In this document: one piece after another, positions 20,898 through 32,029 of the stretch
Layout: every line of letters starts with the position of its first letter
Numbering within the stretch: position 1 is the first letter of the stretch
Origin: Ceratothoa steindachneri
Taxonomy: Eukaryota; Arthropoda; Malacostraca; Isopoda; Cymothoidae
Length of the DNA stretch: 64,000 nt
Assembly (NCBI GenBank): GCA_963969495.1
Contig: OZ018317.1
Coordinates: 30,524,503-30,588,502, forward strand
Reading direction: 5' to 3'
The notes under the pieces: model-generated
What the model was told of the DNA's origin: nothing
Database searches by the model: none
What the model saw: the letters and a program-made list of their open reading frames with translations, nothing else
Translations under genes and position numbers: made by a program

Positions 20898-21168
20898 TGT
20901 AGTAACTCGTAACTCCAATTACAGTTACTTTTTATTATACTCGTATATATGTTCGTGTGTTTGTTTTGTTTTCGGTGTTCCTATTCCGAGTTTTAGTGCA
21001 TAGTCGAATTGCCTATGTTAGCAGTTCTGGCTTGACCGTCACCGCGTTTGGATCTGTAACTACTACTCCTACTACCTAGTTACTATTTCATACTTACCAA
21101 CTGGACATAGGCCTACGTGGCACATACTAAAGTAACTTACTTACCTGACTCTATTGACGTGAACTCTG
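20898..21168 (+). repeat. 5' LTR of gypsy-2
   Basis: 271 bp matching 26227-26490 along its length, for example CCTATTCCGAGTTTTAGTGC and TTCATACTTACCAACTGGAC. The true end may lie a little farther on, since the 3' copy stops at GAACTCTG and neither ends in a clear CA. Confidence 0.9.
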
Positions 21169-21550
21169 GACTTACTGATTCAGTAAAGTGGGTTAGGTTT
21201 GAGTTCATCGTTTTTTAAGGTGAGTTGTACTCGTCTATTGCATTGTAATTATCATATATGTTTGTTGTTCATGTCCATTGTTATTTGTGAAGCCAGGGAC
21301 GTGTTTACGAACCCAAATGGTAGACTTGGCTACTAATATATATTTTACATGGGCTCTCACATAGTGACGACGAGGTATTCTTTCTTATGGCTAGAATCGT
21401 TGTGTTTACGTCCCGAAACTTATGTGTTGGCAGTCTCTGCTTTTCTTAGCTGTGCATCGCGTGAACTAGGTTCTGCTGTTTATTCCTTTTTTATCTAGGC
21501 TACCTATTTTCTATCTTGTAAGTAGTACATTTTCTATATCTGTGTACTTG

Positions 21551-22443
<893 letters not shown>

Positions 22444-22459
22444 CCTGTGCTTCTATTAA

Positions 22460-23205
22460 CTATGGCTCAAATTGGCAGTATAGCGCTTTTTGATGACTCT
22501 ATTTAAGATTTTGACACATACTGCTCACGTGTTGATTTCTACTTCATAGCTAATCAAATCAAAGATGAGCAGAAGAAGGCAGTGTTCATTACACTTCTGG
22601 GATTTACATCTTTTTTTCTTTGCTTCAAAACCTAGTGGCACCAAAAAAGCTAACTAAAGCCACCTATGATGAAATTGTGACTGCACTCAATACCCATTTC
22701 AAACCTAAATTTTTCATAATCTATAGAAGGTTCAAATTTCACATTAAATCTCAGGATCAGGGCGAGTCTGTGGCTGACATTGTGGCTTGTTTGAAGAGCT
22801 GCGCCCGCACGTGTGAGTTTGGCACCTCACATGATGATATGTTGCGAGATCGTTTTGTGGTGGGTTTACAAGATGAAGCTACCCAACGTGCTCTGCTAAC
22901 TGAGACAGATTTAGACTTTCAGAAAGCTGTGAGTATAGCCACTGCTAGAGATACTGCAGCCATGAATGTTAGGGCCATTGGTCGTAGACACCCTACCCCT
23001 GCCTTTGCTACGCACTATTCTACTAATCGAGGCAGAGATAGACCTACTAGTGCAGACACTTCTAATGCTAATAATACTTCTTTGCCTAGCACTCCATGCT
23101 AAGGGTGCGGCAACATGCATTGGAAGAGGGATTGTCCATGGAAGGACAAAGAATGCTTTAAGTGTGGGAAGAAGGGGCACTTTAAAAATTTTTGTAGATC
23201 TCTAA
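22460..23205 (+). pseudogene. Gypsy-2 gag with two zinc knuckles
   Basis: Capsid-nucleocapsid polyprotein. The ATG at 22460 gives MAQIGSIALFDDSI, then a stop, then DFDTYCSRVDFYFIANQI; a frameshift near 22625 continues to LVAPKKLTKATYDEIVTAL. QDQGESVADIVACLK, CEFGTSHDDMLRDRFVVGL and ALLTETDLDFQKAVSIA are classic Mag/gypsy gag blocks. The nucleocapsid has CX2CX4HX4C boxes: GCGNMHWKRDC, whose first Cys precedes a stop at 23101, and CFKCGKKGHFKNFC (about 23155-23196). The start was chosen because the conserved N-terminal block begins right after it. Confidence 0.85.
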
Positions 23206-24752
23206 TAAGTAACTCTATCTACATGTCTATGTTCGGGTCAGCCCATCCAGCTCTCCATGCCACTGAAACTAGGCTACATGCTTATGGGGGTGTACCATTA
23301 GCAGTCAAGGGGAAGATACAAGTAAATGTTGCTGTGACTCCAGGTCAAAGTCAGAGAGAAGCTGCTATTATTGTTGGTAATGACAATGGACCCGCACTTA
23401 TGGGTCGTGATATGCTTAACCTGCTCAATATTTCTAATTTTTCTATTAACAAGACCTCTATTGGTTAATCTTTTGTCAAATTGTTTCCTGATTTGTTTGC
23501 ACCAGGGTTAGGGTGTTTTTCAGACGGGAAAGTTTCTCTGTCCGTGGATCTGAATGTGGCTCCTAAATTTTGCAAGCCACGGACAGTGCCCCATTCACTA
23601 AGAGATAAGGTGGAAGCAGAGCTCAAGAGGTTGGAGGAGGAGAACATAATTTCTCCTGTTCCCTATTCTAAGTGGGCAGCTGCAATTGTGCCAGTGTTGA
23701 AACCTAATGATACTGTCAGGTTTTGCGGCGACTACAAGCTCACTGTCAATCGTGCTCTGACTCTGGATACCTATCCTATTCCACGGTTGGATGATCTGCT
23801 GAGTTCACTCTCTGGTGCTAATTTATTTTTCCAAGTTGGACATGTCGCAAGCATATGCGCAGCTCCAATTTAATGAATGTTCCAAACCTTACACTACTTT
23901 AAACACGCCCAGAGGACTGTTCTGGTACAACCGCCTGCCAATTAGTGTCTCCTCGGCTCCAAGTGTTTTCCAGAGAACTCTGAAAGGGCTGCTGAGAGAT
24001 CTGCTAGGTGTGCTGCGCTACTTGGATGACATCCTCATATAGGGGTCATCAAAACAGGAGCACGATGACCGAGTTCGAGGTGCCATAAGTCGACTACAAG
24101 CTAAGGGTCTTAAGTTACAAACTAATAAATGCTCATTTGGTATCAAGGAGATGACTTAACTTGGCTACATAATCTCTGATACAGGTATTAGAACAGACCC
24201 ATCTAAGGACCAAGCCATCAGTGATGCTCCTCGACCTACTTCAGTGAAGCAACTACAAGCTTTTCTGGGAAGTATCGGTCTCTACAGAAGATTTCTTCCT
24301 AACTTTTCCAACATTTTTGAGCCACTAAACCTTCTACTTCGCTCAAACTCTAAATGGACTTGGGGCCAGGAGCAAGATAGAGCTTTTCACTAAGCCAAGC
24401 ATCTACTATTCAACTCTGAAGCTGTCATCCTATTTGAGCCTAAGTTGCCTCTGGTGGTGGTGGTAGACAGCAGCGCCTATAGTATAGGAGCTGTACTGTA
24501 CCACAAGGTTGATAAGCAAGAGCGACCTATCTGCTTTGTCTCCAGAACTTTTACTCCAGCTGAACGCAACTATTCACAGCTGGAGAAGGAGGCACAAATT
24601 TCATAACTACTTATGGGGTCAGCAGTTTACACTAGTGACTGACCACAAACCCTTGCTTGAAATCTTCTCTCCTACGAAGTCTATCCATACAATGGGGCTT
24701 CAGGACGGATCCAAAGGTGGGCTTTAATTCTGCGGCCTAAAAGTTTCAACTT
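23206..24752 (+). pseudogene. Gypsy-2 protease remnant, RT and RNase H
   Basis: The protease region lacks the DTG triad; RLHAYGGVPLAVKGKIQVNV and PALMGRDMLNLL remain. RT begins after a stop: VEAELKRLEEENIISPV, SKWAAAIVPVLK, FCGDYKLTVNRAL, YPIPRLDDLL; a frameshift near 23830 leads to SKLDMSQAYAQLQ, NTPRGLFWYNRLPIS and YLDDILI (catalytic YxDD intact), then a TAG. FLGSIGLYRRFLPNFSNI and PLVVVVDSSAYSIGAVL (RNase H Asp) follow. Another frameshift near 24600 divides YSQLEKEA from the frame with TDHKPLLEIF. At least four lesions inactivate it. Confidence 0.88.
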
Positions 24753-26203
24753 GTGCATCGCTCAGGAGCTATCTTGGGCAATGCAGATGCTCTAAGCCGG
24801 CTCCCATTGCCATCTACGCAGTGCGATGTGGTTCCTGTCTTGGGAGAATGGCAAGGCTTTGTTAATTTTTTAGAAGAGTCTCATCTCACTGCTACCAACA
24901 TTGCTAACCAGACCAAACTAGACCCTTTACTATCTAAACTCCTGCGTTACTCTGAGCTAGGATGGTCAGTGTCAATCTCGGATGCTACTATGAGTACTTA
25001 CTTTTCCCGTCGTGATCAGCTCAGCATGGAGGGAGGATGTGTCCTATGGGGCTACAGGATGACTGTGCCGCCTAAACTTTTCTCTGCTATGCTCCAAGAA
25101 CTACACTCAGGACACGTTGGGGCCTCTCGGATGAAGGAGTTGGCACGCAGCTATTTCTGGTGGCCTGGGTTGGATAAGGACCTAGAAGAGATTGTTCGTT
25201 CTTGTCCCCACTGCTTGGCTGACAGAACTATGCCTCCAAGAGTGAGATTCATCCATGAGAGTGGACAAAACATCTTTGGCACAGATTGCATCTTGACTAC
25301 GCTGGACCTATCAACTCAAAGTATTTCCTTATACTGATGGGTGTTTACTCTAAATGGGTATAAATTTTTCCTACCAAAGGCCCTTCTACTGCTGAGACTG
25401 TGAAATGTCCAAGACATTTTTTTTCTCAGTTTGGATTGCCAGTGTCCATAGTATCTGAAAATAGTAACTGTTTCACCAGTGTAGAGTTCCAGAACTTCTT
25501 AAGGAACAAAGACATCCGACGCACAACTTCTGTCATATACAAGCCATCCACTAATGGACTCACAGAAAGGATGGTGAGAACATTCAAGGATGCACTAGCT
25601 ACTTCAGATGATCCAATGGACATTTTTAAGACAAATTTCTTTTCAAGTATAGGATGACTCCACATGCTAGTACAGGGGTGTATCTTGCAGAGCTACCATT
25701 TAAGCGACGACTGTGCTGTCGCCTAGACTTTTTTTTTTCCTACAGAGCAAGTAAAGCAGAGGGTCACTACCAAGCAGGATATTCAGCGTGATAGTCGACA
25801 GTCTAAGAGGTCTAAAGAGTTTTCTCCTGGGGATGGGGTCATCATTCGCATCTATGCCTCAGGACCAGCATAGTTGCCAACTGAATTCTCTAAGCAGACT
25901 GGTCCAGTGTCTTACAAGTGCCGACTTCCAGAAGGGCAGCTACTTAAGCGGCATCTGGAGCAACTATATCCTGATAATATTGGACCTCTCTTCACATTTC
26001 ACCAGCCTTCTAATCCCTCTCAGGTCAGCAATGACCCTCAATCACTTCATGTTGCAACCGAGTCAACACCCAGCCCATTGCCGGAGGTTGATGTCTCACC
26101 TTCGGTTGAACCTCCTGACCCTATACCTGAACCTACTATGCCAGCTCAGCCTATCCGTCGATCTACCAGAGCCACATGCCCTGTGGACCGTATGAATTTG
26201 TAG
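24753..26203 (+). pseudogene. Gypsy-2 integrase and C-terminal tail
   Basis: The connection ends GNADALSRLPLP. The HHCC zinc finger LHSGHVGASRM...CPHC (about 25095-25215) is intact. The core is damaged: the first Asp region is FGTDC before a frameshift; the second block reads VSENSNCFTS, with Glu in place of the usual Asp; the third is NGLTERMVRTFK with the catalytic Glu. Stops fall near 25340 and 25370, and frameshifts near 25650 and 25740. The tail closes with IRRSTRATCPVDRMNL, the usual gypsy C-terminus, at TAG 26201-26203, followed closely by the PPT and 3' LTR. Confidence 0.87.
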
Positions 26204-26226
26204 GGTCCCATCGTGGGGGGAAGGGC

Positions 26227-26490
26227 TGTAGTAACTTGTAATTCCAATTACAGTTACTTTTTATCATGTATATATGTTTGTGTGCTCGTCTTGTTGTTGG
26301 TATTCCTATTCCGAGTTTTAGTGCATAGTCGAGTTGCCTACGTTAGCAGTTCTGGCTTGACCGCCACCGCGTTTGGATCTGCAAGTACTACTACTACCTA
26401 GTTACTATTTCATACTTACCAACTGGACATAGGCCTACATGACACATACTAAAGTAACTTACCTACCTGACTCTACTGACGTGAACTCTG
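26227..26490 (+). repeat. 3' LTR of gypsy-2
   Basis: 264 bp matching the 5' LTR at 20898-21168 and directly preceded by a purine tract. It stops at GAACTCTG and then unrelated sequence begins, so its last bases may be lost. 26491-26776 shows no feature. Confidence 0.9.
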
Positions 26491-26776
26491 CTTCAGTCTC
26501 TCACCAGCCGTTGGATTAGAGGTCACGAGGTGTTGCTCCTGCGCGCGACCGGTTTTACGGGTTCTCTGATGATTTTTCCCTATGTTCCCGTGCTTCTTCG
26601 GTTTTAATTTTTTGTGCACGTCTATATGAATGCATGCACTATTCGGTGCTATTCTTTAATATCCGTTTATTAACGTTTTGAACACTTACGAAGTTACGCC
26701 CCTATTTTAAACTGATCCTATTTTTATTTTTATTTAATAGTGCAATGCTTTGCTATTTTATAGTATTGAATTACTG

Positions 26777-27260
26777 ATGGCTTCGCAAGAAACTGTGTCC
26801 GCATCAGGCCAAAGATACTCAGCGGAATCTATTGACTCTGGGTATTCCTTAGCAAGTGGGTGAATTACAAGATGATGGTGGGCGACAGCTACATTTTCCA
26901 GTGCTTGTCCTGCCTCCCCAGGGTTACTGAGGTGAAGGTAAACAAGGGCACTAAGGCCACCCTGAAGAGCCACTTCATCAGGACCCATTCTGACAAAGCA
27001 AAACAAGTTGATGAAGCTTGCAAGGCCAACGTTGGGACTGGCGGCCGCAGCAGGAACCGGTCCATTCAGTCAGACGACGACGGGTCAACCAGAAAGAAGC
27101 AGCGGCAGATGTCCATCGCCGAGACCTTTTGCATCATGACCCAGGGCAGCGCCGTCCTGCAGTCCACCGTCGACAAGACAATTGTCAGGTTTATGGTGGA
27201 AAACATGCTGCCGCTGCAGATTGTGGACAGTCAGAGCTTCAAGGACATGATCCAGTTATC
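26777..27260 (+). pseudogene. hAT transposase N-terminal fragment (BED finger)
   Basis: ATG at 26777 opens MASQETVSASGQRY; a frameshift or lost intron near 26855 leads to KWVNYKMMVGDSYIFQC. A BED-type zinc finger CLSCLP...HFIRTH (C-x2-C ... H-x4-H) is followed by a basic linker and MSIAETFCIMTQGSAVLQS, VRFMVENMLPLQIVDSQSF, parallel to AESFDIAATGSGI and VANMLSLHVVESDKF in the hAT at 8998-13395. After DMIQ the match stops at 27257. 27258-27300 has GGTTATCGTTATCG, a hAT-like subterminal string, suggesting an internally deleted copy whose 3' end is joined here. Confidence 0.75.
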
Positions 27261-27374
27261 GATTTCGGTTATCGTTATCGTTTTTTCGGTTGTAGTGATA
27301 CATTTTGCGTCATCGCACCCACCGCCGCAAATTACACACAACGAATCTATGTTGAAACTGAAATTGCCGCATAG

Positions 27375-27900
27375 AAGTCGTCTCTCCTGCCCCTAAAGGG
27401 CTCCATAAAAACTAGTTACTCTAAAAGATCTAGCTAAGTATATTTAATTGTATAAAAAAGGTAATACAAATAGTAAAATGGGAAAAATATATTGACAAAT
27501 AAAAATGAATACAAATGAGGATAATAAAAAGATATTAAGTGAAAAACAAAATAAAAATTAACTATTCATTCATTTCTGACGTCAGGCCTCCGGCCCATCA
27601 TTATAATTCGCAGAAATGATTTGGTTAAATGAAGACGCTAGGATATTATTCTATAAACAATTATGATTATATACTGGGGGGCAGCCCCCAGACCCTCCCC
27701 CCCATAATTGATTGAAACTCAGGATCATCGTAGGGAGTCTTTCCGCATTGATATATCCCCCAGAGCAGTCCCCTTGAATTTACCTCAAAAAGGTGAAACA
27801 TATTCGAGCAGGGATGAAATTTTTTGCCTCCCATCGGTTGCGCCGCCGATCTTCAGATTTACCTATAATTTTTATCGAAGTTATTTCTAATAATTTTTTT
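27375..27900 (+). repeat. Large direct repeat, copy 1
   Basis: Corresponds to 28680-29200: AAGATCTAGCTAAGTATATT, AAAAAGGTAATA, ATATTGACAAATAAAA, AAAGATATTAAGTGAAAA, TTTCTGACGTCAGGCCTC, GATTTGGTTAAATGAAGACG, TATTCTATAAACAATTATGA and the TATACTGGGGGGC hairpin block occur in both in the same order. Confidence 0.85.
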
Positions 27901-28115
27901 ATAATATATAAAAAAAAATGGTGAAGTTCAGAAATAAACATGGCAAATATGTAGATTATCGGCTCAGCCAAAAAAGTGGATTTTTGTGTGTTTATATTTC
28001 GTTCACCCCTGCCTGAATATTTATGCGCGTTTGAGTCCTATTCGAAATATAGCCGACTCCAATTTTATTTTGTAAAAAAAATGGCCGAAACTAAACAAAC
28101 GAAAACGCTGTTTAC

Positions 28116-28693
28116 TTACGCCATTTTTTTTTTTTTTACAAAAATGCCCGAAAATAACCAAAACGAAAAACGCTGTTTACTTACTTTATTGCGGGTATAC
28201 TTCTGAAATAGCGATGAGGAAAGCCTATTTTGTTCGCAATAGGGAATAGCGACCTCTCTGCAGAAACTAAAACAATCAATCAAAGTTTTGGGCGTAACCT
28301 TGACTTCATGGGACAGAACTTTTAGTGTCAATTGGTTGACTAGAAACCAGTAAATATACTGCAGAATAGTTTCTACAGAGATCCGGGCGTTTGGAAAAAC
28401 GTGCAATGCAATGCTGATTTAAAAAAAAAATGGCGCTTACTTTAGTCACGTTTAGTTTTAGAACATCTAAATTAAAAATGAGGGGTAATATCTAATGCCC
28501 GGACACAAACCTCACAATCGATTTTAATGTTAAGTAAATTATGAAAGTCCAAAAAGATTAAAAATTTATCTTGATCCGAAAATAGAGCACAAAGTTGGGA
28601 AATAAATGAAGGACAATGTTTACAAGTTAATTCCATATTCAAACTGCGTTGCCCGCGAAAAGGCATCTTTACTACACCCAAAAGGCTCAACAA
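28116..28693 (-). pseudogene. Merlin-like transposase, N-terminal fragment 2
   Basis: Minus strand. 28693-28472 gives CPSFISQLCALFSDQDKFL and DCEVCVRALDI. After a break, 28406-28116 gives ARISVETILQYIYWFLVN, LSHEVKVTPKTLIDCFSFCR and REVAIPYCEQN. A zinc ribbon, then a short wHTH-like stretch ending in REV..YC, is the N-terminal plan of Merlin (IS1595/ISXO2-like) transposases. The DDE catalytic domain that should follow is missing; MITE-like sequence replaces it. It is flanked by the 27375/28680 direct repeat. Confidence 0.6.
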
Positions 28694-29200
28694 AAAGTAG
28701 TTCCTTTAAAGGATCTAGCTAAGTATATTTAAATGTATAAAAAAGGTAATAAAAATAGTAAAATGGGGAAAAATATATTGACAAATAAAAGTGTCTCCAA
28801 ATGAGGATAATAAAAAGATATTAAGTGAAAACAAAATAATAATTCAAATCAGTCATTTTTGACGTCAGACCTCACCCCCACCCCCATTATAATTCTCAAA
28901 ACGATTAAAGGCGGTGACATGATTTGGTTAAATCATTCACCTCTCTAAACGCTAGGACATTATTCTATAAACAATTGGGATTATATACTGGGAGGCTGTG
29001 ACCCCTAGATCCCCCAAATTTATTGAAACTTAGGATCATCGTAGTCTGGTCTCCACATTGTGTTTACCCCCACACGAACCATCCCTTTAAATGTACTCCA
29101 AAAACTTGAAAGATTTTGGAACACGGACGAAATAGTACGTCTCATCGTTTGACCCGCTAATATAAATATTTACCATTAATATAAGTATCGAAATTTTGCG
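28680..29200 (+). repeat. Large direct repeat, copy 2
   Basis: Second copy of the 27375-27900 block with the same order of strings, including GACGTCAGACCTCACCCC, ACGCTAGGACATTATTCTAT and TATATACTGGGAGGCTG. The Merlin fragment lies between the two copies, so the unit was probably duplicated as about 1.3 kb. Confidence 0.85.
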
Positions 29201-29289
29201 AATTTTTAAAACCCAAAGAATTACAAATGGTGAAGTTCATAAAATTTAGTTTAGAGTTCCTTTTTAAATTATTTTAATTAAACCTAATT

Positions 29290-29422
29290 AAAATATAATT
29301 AAACATCCGCATCTGTTAAAACCCACCCACAAAATGCATCCATACGATTGTATCAGATCATGCATCTACAATATACAATTTAAATAATCCATAGAGATTG
29401 TGTCAGATCATGCATCTACAAT
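29290..29422 (-). mobile_element. CR1-A 3' UTR fragment, outer part
   Basis: Matches CR1-A 3' UTR in reverse orientation (AAAACCCACCCACAAAATGC, AGATCATGCATCTACAATAT); the string ATCATGCATCTACAAT occurs twice (29358 and 29409). It continues at 30252 after the element Z insertion. Confidence 0.8.
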
Positions 29423-30251
29423 TATAGTATATAGTTATTAATGAGATTTATTTTCGGTTAATAAATCAGCCTAAATAGCGTTTCTTAAACCATTGCCAGA
29501 AATTTGTTTGATTAAGTTCGTCTGCTAGTTTTTAGGCCTAAGACAAAAGCGAAATAAACTTCGAAATAATGAACTGGGTTTTAAGAAAAACAATTAAACA
29601 AATATAAATATATTCATAGAATCAACTAATTTGCAATGAGATAAGTTGGATAAGGTATACAATGTAAGATATGGTAAAATATGATTTACAGTAACAAGAT
29701 GTGAAGAGAAATGAATTACGTGAAATAAATATGAAATAATATGGTGACTATGATGGACTGAATTGGGGTCTGCAAATACGAGTAGTAAATAGAATTAGGA
29801 CTTACTCTCGTATGGCCGTTTGCAGAGAATTGTGAGAGAATGTGGAATTAAACTAAGATGATTTGTTTGGAGGTAAATGACTAATTGTAGAAGGAATCAT
29901 TACAGACATTTATGGGAGGAATGGTGTGATTCGAATAGGAAAGAATTGTGTTCCATATGGTCGAGCTGAAAGCGTGTGTTTGTTTTTTAAGGTATGGAAT
30001 TTTAAGAAATGTTGTTTGAAACAGTAGTACGTTAAATGAATTGACAAATTAAGTAAAATAAATGAATTATTAAGTTGTACATAAAATATGATTTAATTTA
30101 CAAAAGTTAATTAAAATAATTGAACGATTTAATTGACAAATTTAAGTAAAAAAATTGCATGATATGAATTTTACATAATAATTAATGTATATATATATTT
30201 AAGTTTCCCAGGAGCTTTTTATTATAGGAATGCCCAGAGGGCCATTGCAAA
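29423..30251 (+). mobile_element. Unclassified element Z, copy 2, with ACAAT duplication
   Basis: 829 bp matching 21551-22443, inserted inside a CR1-A 3' UTR. ACAAT lies on both sides (29418-29422 and 30252-30256), and the CR1-A sequence becomes continuous if the block is removed. No ORF, no clear TIR or TG..CA ends, so the class is unknown. Confidence 0.75.
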
Positions 30252-30590
30252 ACAATATACAATTCGAACCCTACACAGGAATGTGTCAAATACAAAAACA
30301 AAAATCATCATTCTCAAGACGTCGAAATCCAAATCAATCGTAATATACAATAATAAAAAACTGCATCCAAAGAATGAATCCAGAATAGTAAATAGCACCC
30401 AAAGTTAACCCTCCCTCCCCATATAATCATTTAATCTGCGTTTGAATACATTCAAGTTTGGACTGTCTACCGTCTCAGATGGCAAACTATTCCAGTAATC
30501 TACCACTCTATTGGTGAAGAAATATTTTCTAACATCCAACCTGCACCTCTTTTTTTAATTTTTAAGTGATGACCGCTAGTCATCACTTTG
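30252..30590 (-). mobile_element. CR1-A 3' end fragment with last RT residues
   Basis: Reverse complement carries the end of CR1-A ORF2 (motifs [12 protein letters not shown] and SPNLNVFK in the minus frame, about 30545-30415), the stop, and the 3' UTR. It pairs with 29290-29422 as one copy interrupted by element Z. Confidence 0.8.
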
Positions 30591-30593
30591 GAG

Positions 30594-30715
30594 TAAATTT
30601 AATGGGACGGCTCGTTTGGTGGTAAACACAATGGGGGGGGGGGGACCATCCTACAATTATCTCAGTTTCAATCAATTGGAGGGGGGCTGAGGGGCACTGC
30701 CCCCTAGTATAGTGT
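30594..30715 (-). repeat. TATACTGG repeat family, inverted member
   Basis: Inverted, shorter copy of the block found at 30959-31401: ACGGCTCGTTTGGTGGTAAA, CACAATGGGGG, TCAATCAATTGGAGG and GGCACTGCCCCCTAGTATA are the reverse complements of strings there. Confidence 0.7.
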
Positions 30716-30761
30716 TTTTCATTTGGTTAGTTTTGGGCATTTTTCTAAAAAAAATGGTGGT

Positions 30762-30958
30762 AAATATGTAGATTAGTGGCCCGGCCGGAAAAAAAAATTG
30801 TGTGTAAATATTATCGTTCTCTCGTGTCGGAATATTCATGCGCGTTTGAGTCCTTTTTGAGGTAAATATGTAGATTAGCGGCCCGGCCGGAAAAAAAATG
30901 TGTAAATATTATCGTTCACTTGTGTCGGAATATTCATGCGCGTTTGAGTCCTTTTTGA
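30762..30958 (+). repeat. Tandem pair, period about 99 bp
   Basis: GGTAAATATGTAGATTAG(T/C)GGC then CCCGGCCGG, AATATTATCGTT and AATATTCATGCGCGTTTGAG start at 30762 and 30861. Related single copies lie near 20500-20620 and 27945-28060, and an inverted one at 31400-31540. Confidence 0.85.
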
Positions 30959-31401
30959 ATTATCATTCTATAAACAATTAGGATTATATACTGGGGGCTG
31001 TGCCCCCCAGACCCCCCCAATTTAATGAAACTCAGGATCATCGTAGTGTAGTCCCCCCATTGTGTTTACCCCCACACGAGCCGTCAACTTAAATGTACTC
31101 CAAAAACGTGAAACATTTTGGAACACGGATGAAATAGTACGTCCCATCGTTCGCGCCGATAATCTACATATTTACCCTTTTCGAATTATTATTCTATAAA
31201 CAATTAGGATTATATACTGGGGGGCTGTGCCCCCCAGACCCATCCCCCCCGAATTTAATGGAACTCAGGATCATTGTAGTGTAGTCTCCCCATTGTGCTT
31301 ACCCCCACACGAGCCGTCAACTTAAATGTACTCCAAAAACGTGAAACATTTTGGAACACGGACGAAATAGTATGTCCCATCGTTCGCGCCGATAATCTTC
31401 C
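30959..31401 (+). repeat. Tandem pair, period about 228 bp, with GC hairpin
   Basis: Two units (30959-31186 and 31187-31401) each begin ATTCTATAAACAATTAGGAT and continue TATACTGGGGG, CACACGAGCCGTCAACTTAA, CGTGAAACATTTTGGAACAC and CCCATCGTTCGCGCCGATAA. The second has a perfect 9-bp hairpin CTGGGGGGC-TGT-GCCCCCCAG at 31217-31237. The same family occurs at 27640-27850 and 28965-29165. Non-coding, MITE-like. Confidence 0.88.
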
Positions 31402-32029
31402 TTTTTTTCCAAATGGTGCTGGTTATATTTCAAATAGGACTCCAATGTGCATGAATATTCAGGTAGGAGTGGATGAAATATAAACAAACAAAACTCCACT
31501 TTTTCGGCCGAGCTGCCAATCTACATGTTTACTAATCATTTAATATCTCCTGTAAAAGAAAGAAGACAAACCTCTCCAATTTAGTATTACTCCATTTAAT
31601 GATATTTAACATCATGATGTAACTTCTACCCGGGGTACAAAAAATTGTATTATCAGTACTAATACTAAGATTAAAGATATCTTCTTGGACAGTGCAGGTT
31701 TTCCACTGGATGAATGGTAAGTAGCATGCAAATTATTGTCAGATATTCCAAAATCCTATGGGGTCATTGGCCCAATTGCTTTAAATGAAAATGTAGCTGA
31801 AGTAAAAAATTAATTAATATCTAAAGGCAATCCTATATTATCACGTGTTTCGTAGAGCTCTCAGAATATTTTGATTATTTGATATACTTTGGTGTGTGAC
31901 ATAAACATAAATATTAAGTTATAAGATCATATATTTGGTTAATTTAACGAAGTTAATTTGTGGTTATTTTGTTATGGTGAGAAAGTAACTTTTGTTTACT
32001 TCGGTGACCATCTTGATTAGCAGGTTTTA
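31402..32029. other. MITE-like tail then unidentified DNA
   Basis: 31402-31545 is an inverted copy of the 99-bp family. 31546-32029 has no supported gene. CACGTGTTTCGTAGAGCTCT at 31842-31861 differs by one base from 38452-38471, a small unexplained match. Confidence 0.45.

Noticed and set aside
26777..27260. Domesticated BED-finger host gene
   Set aside because: The frame is broken near 26855 and the coding match ends abruptly at a hAT-like subterminal repeat, which fits a deleted transposon better.
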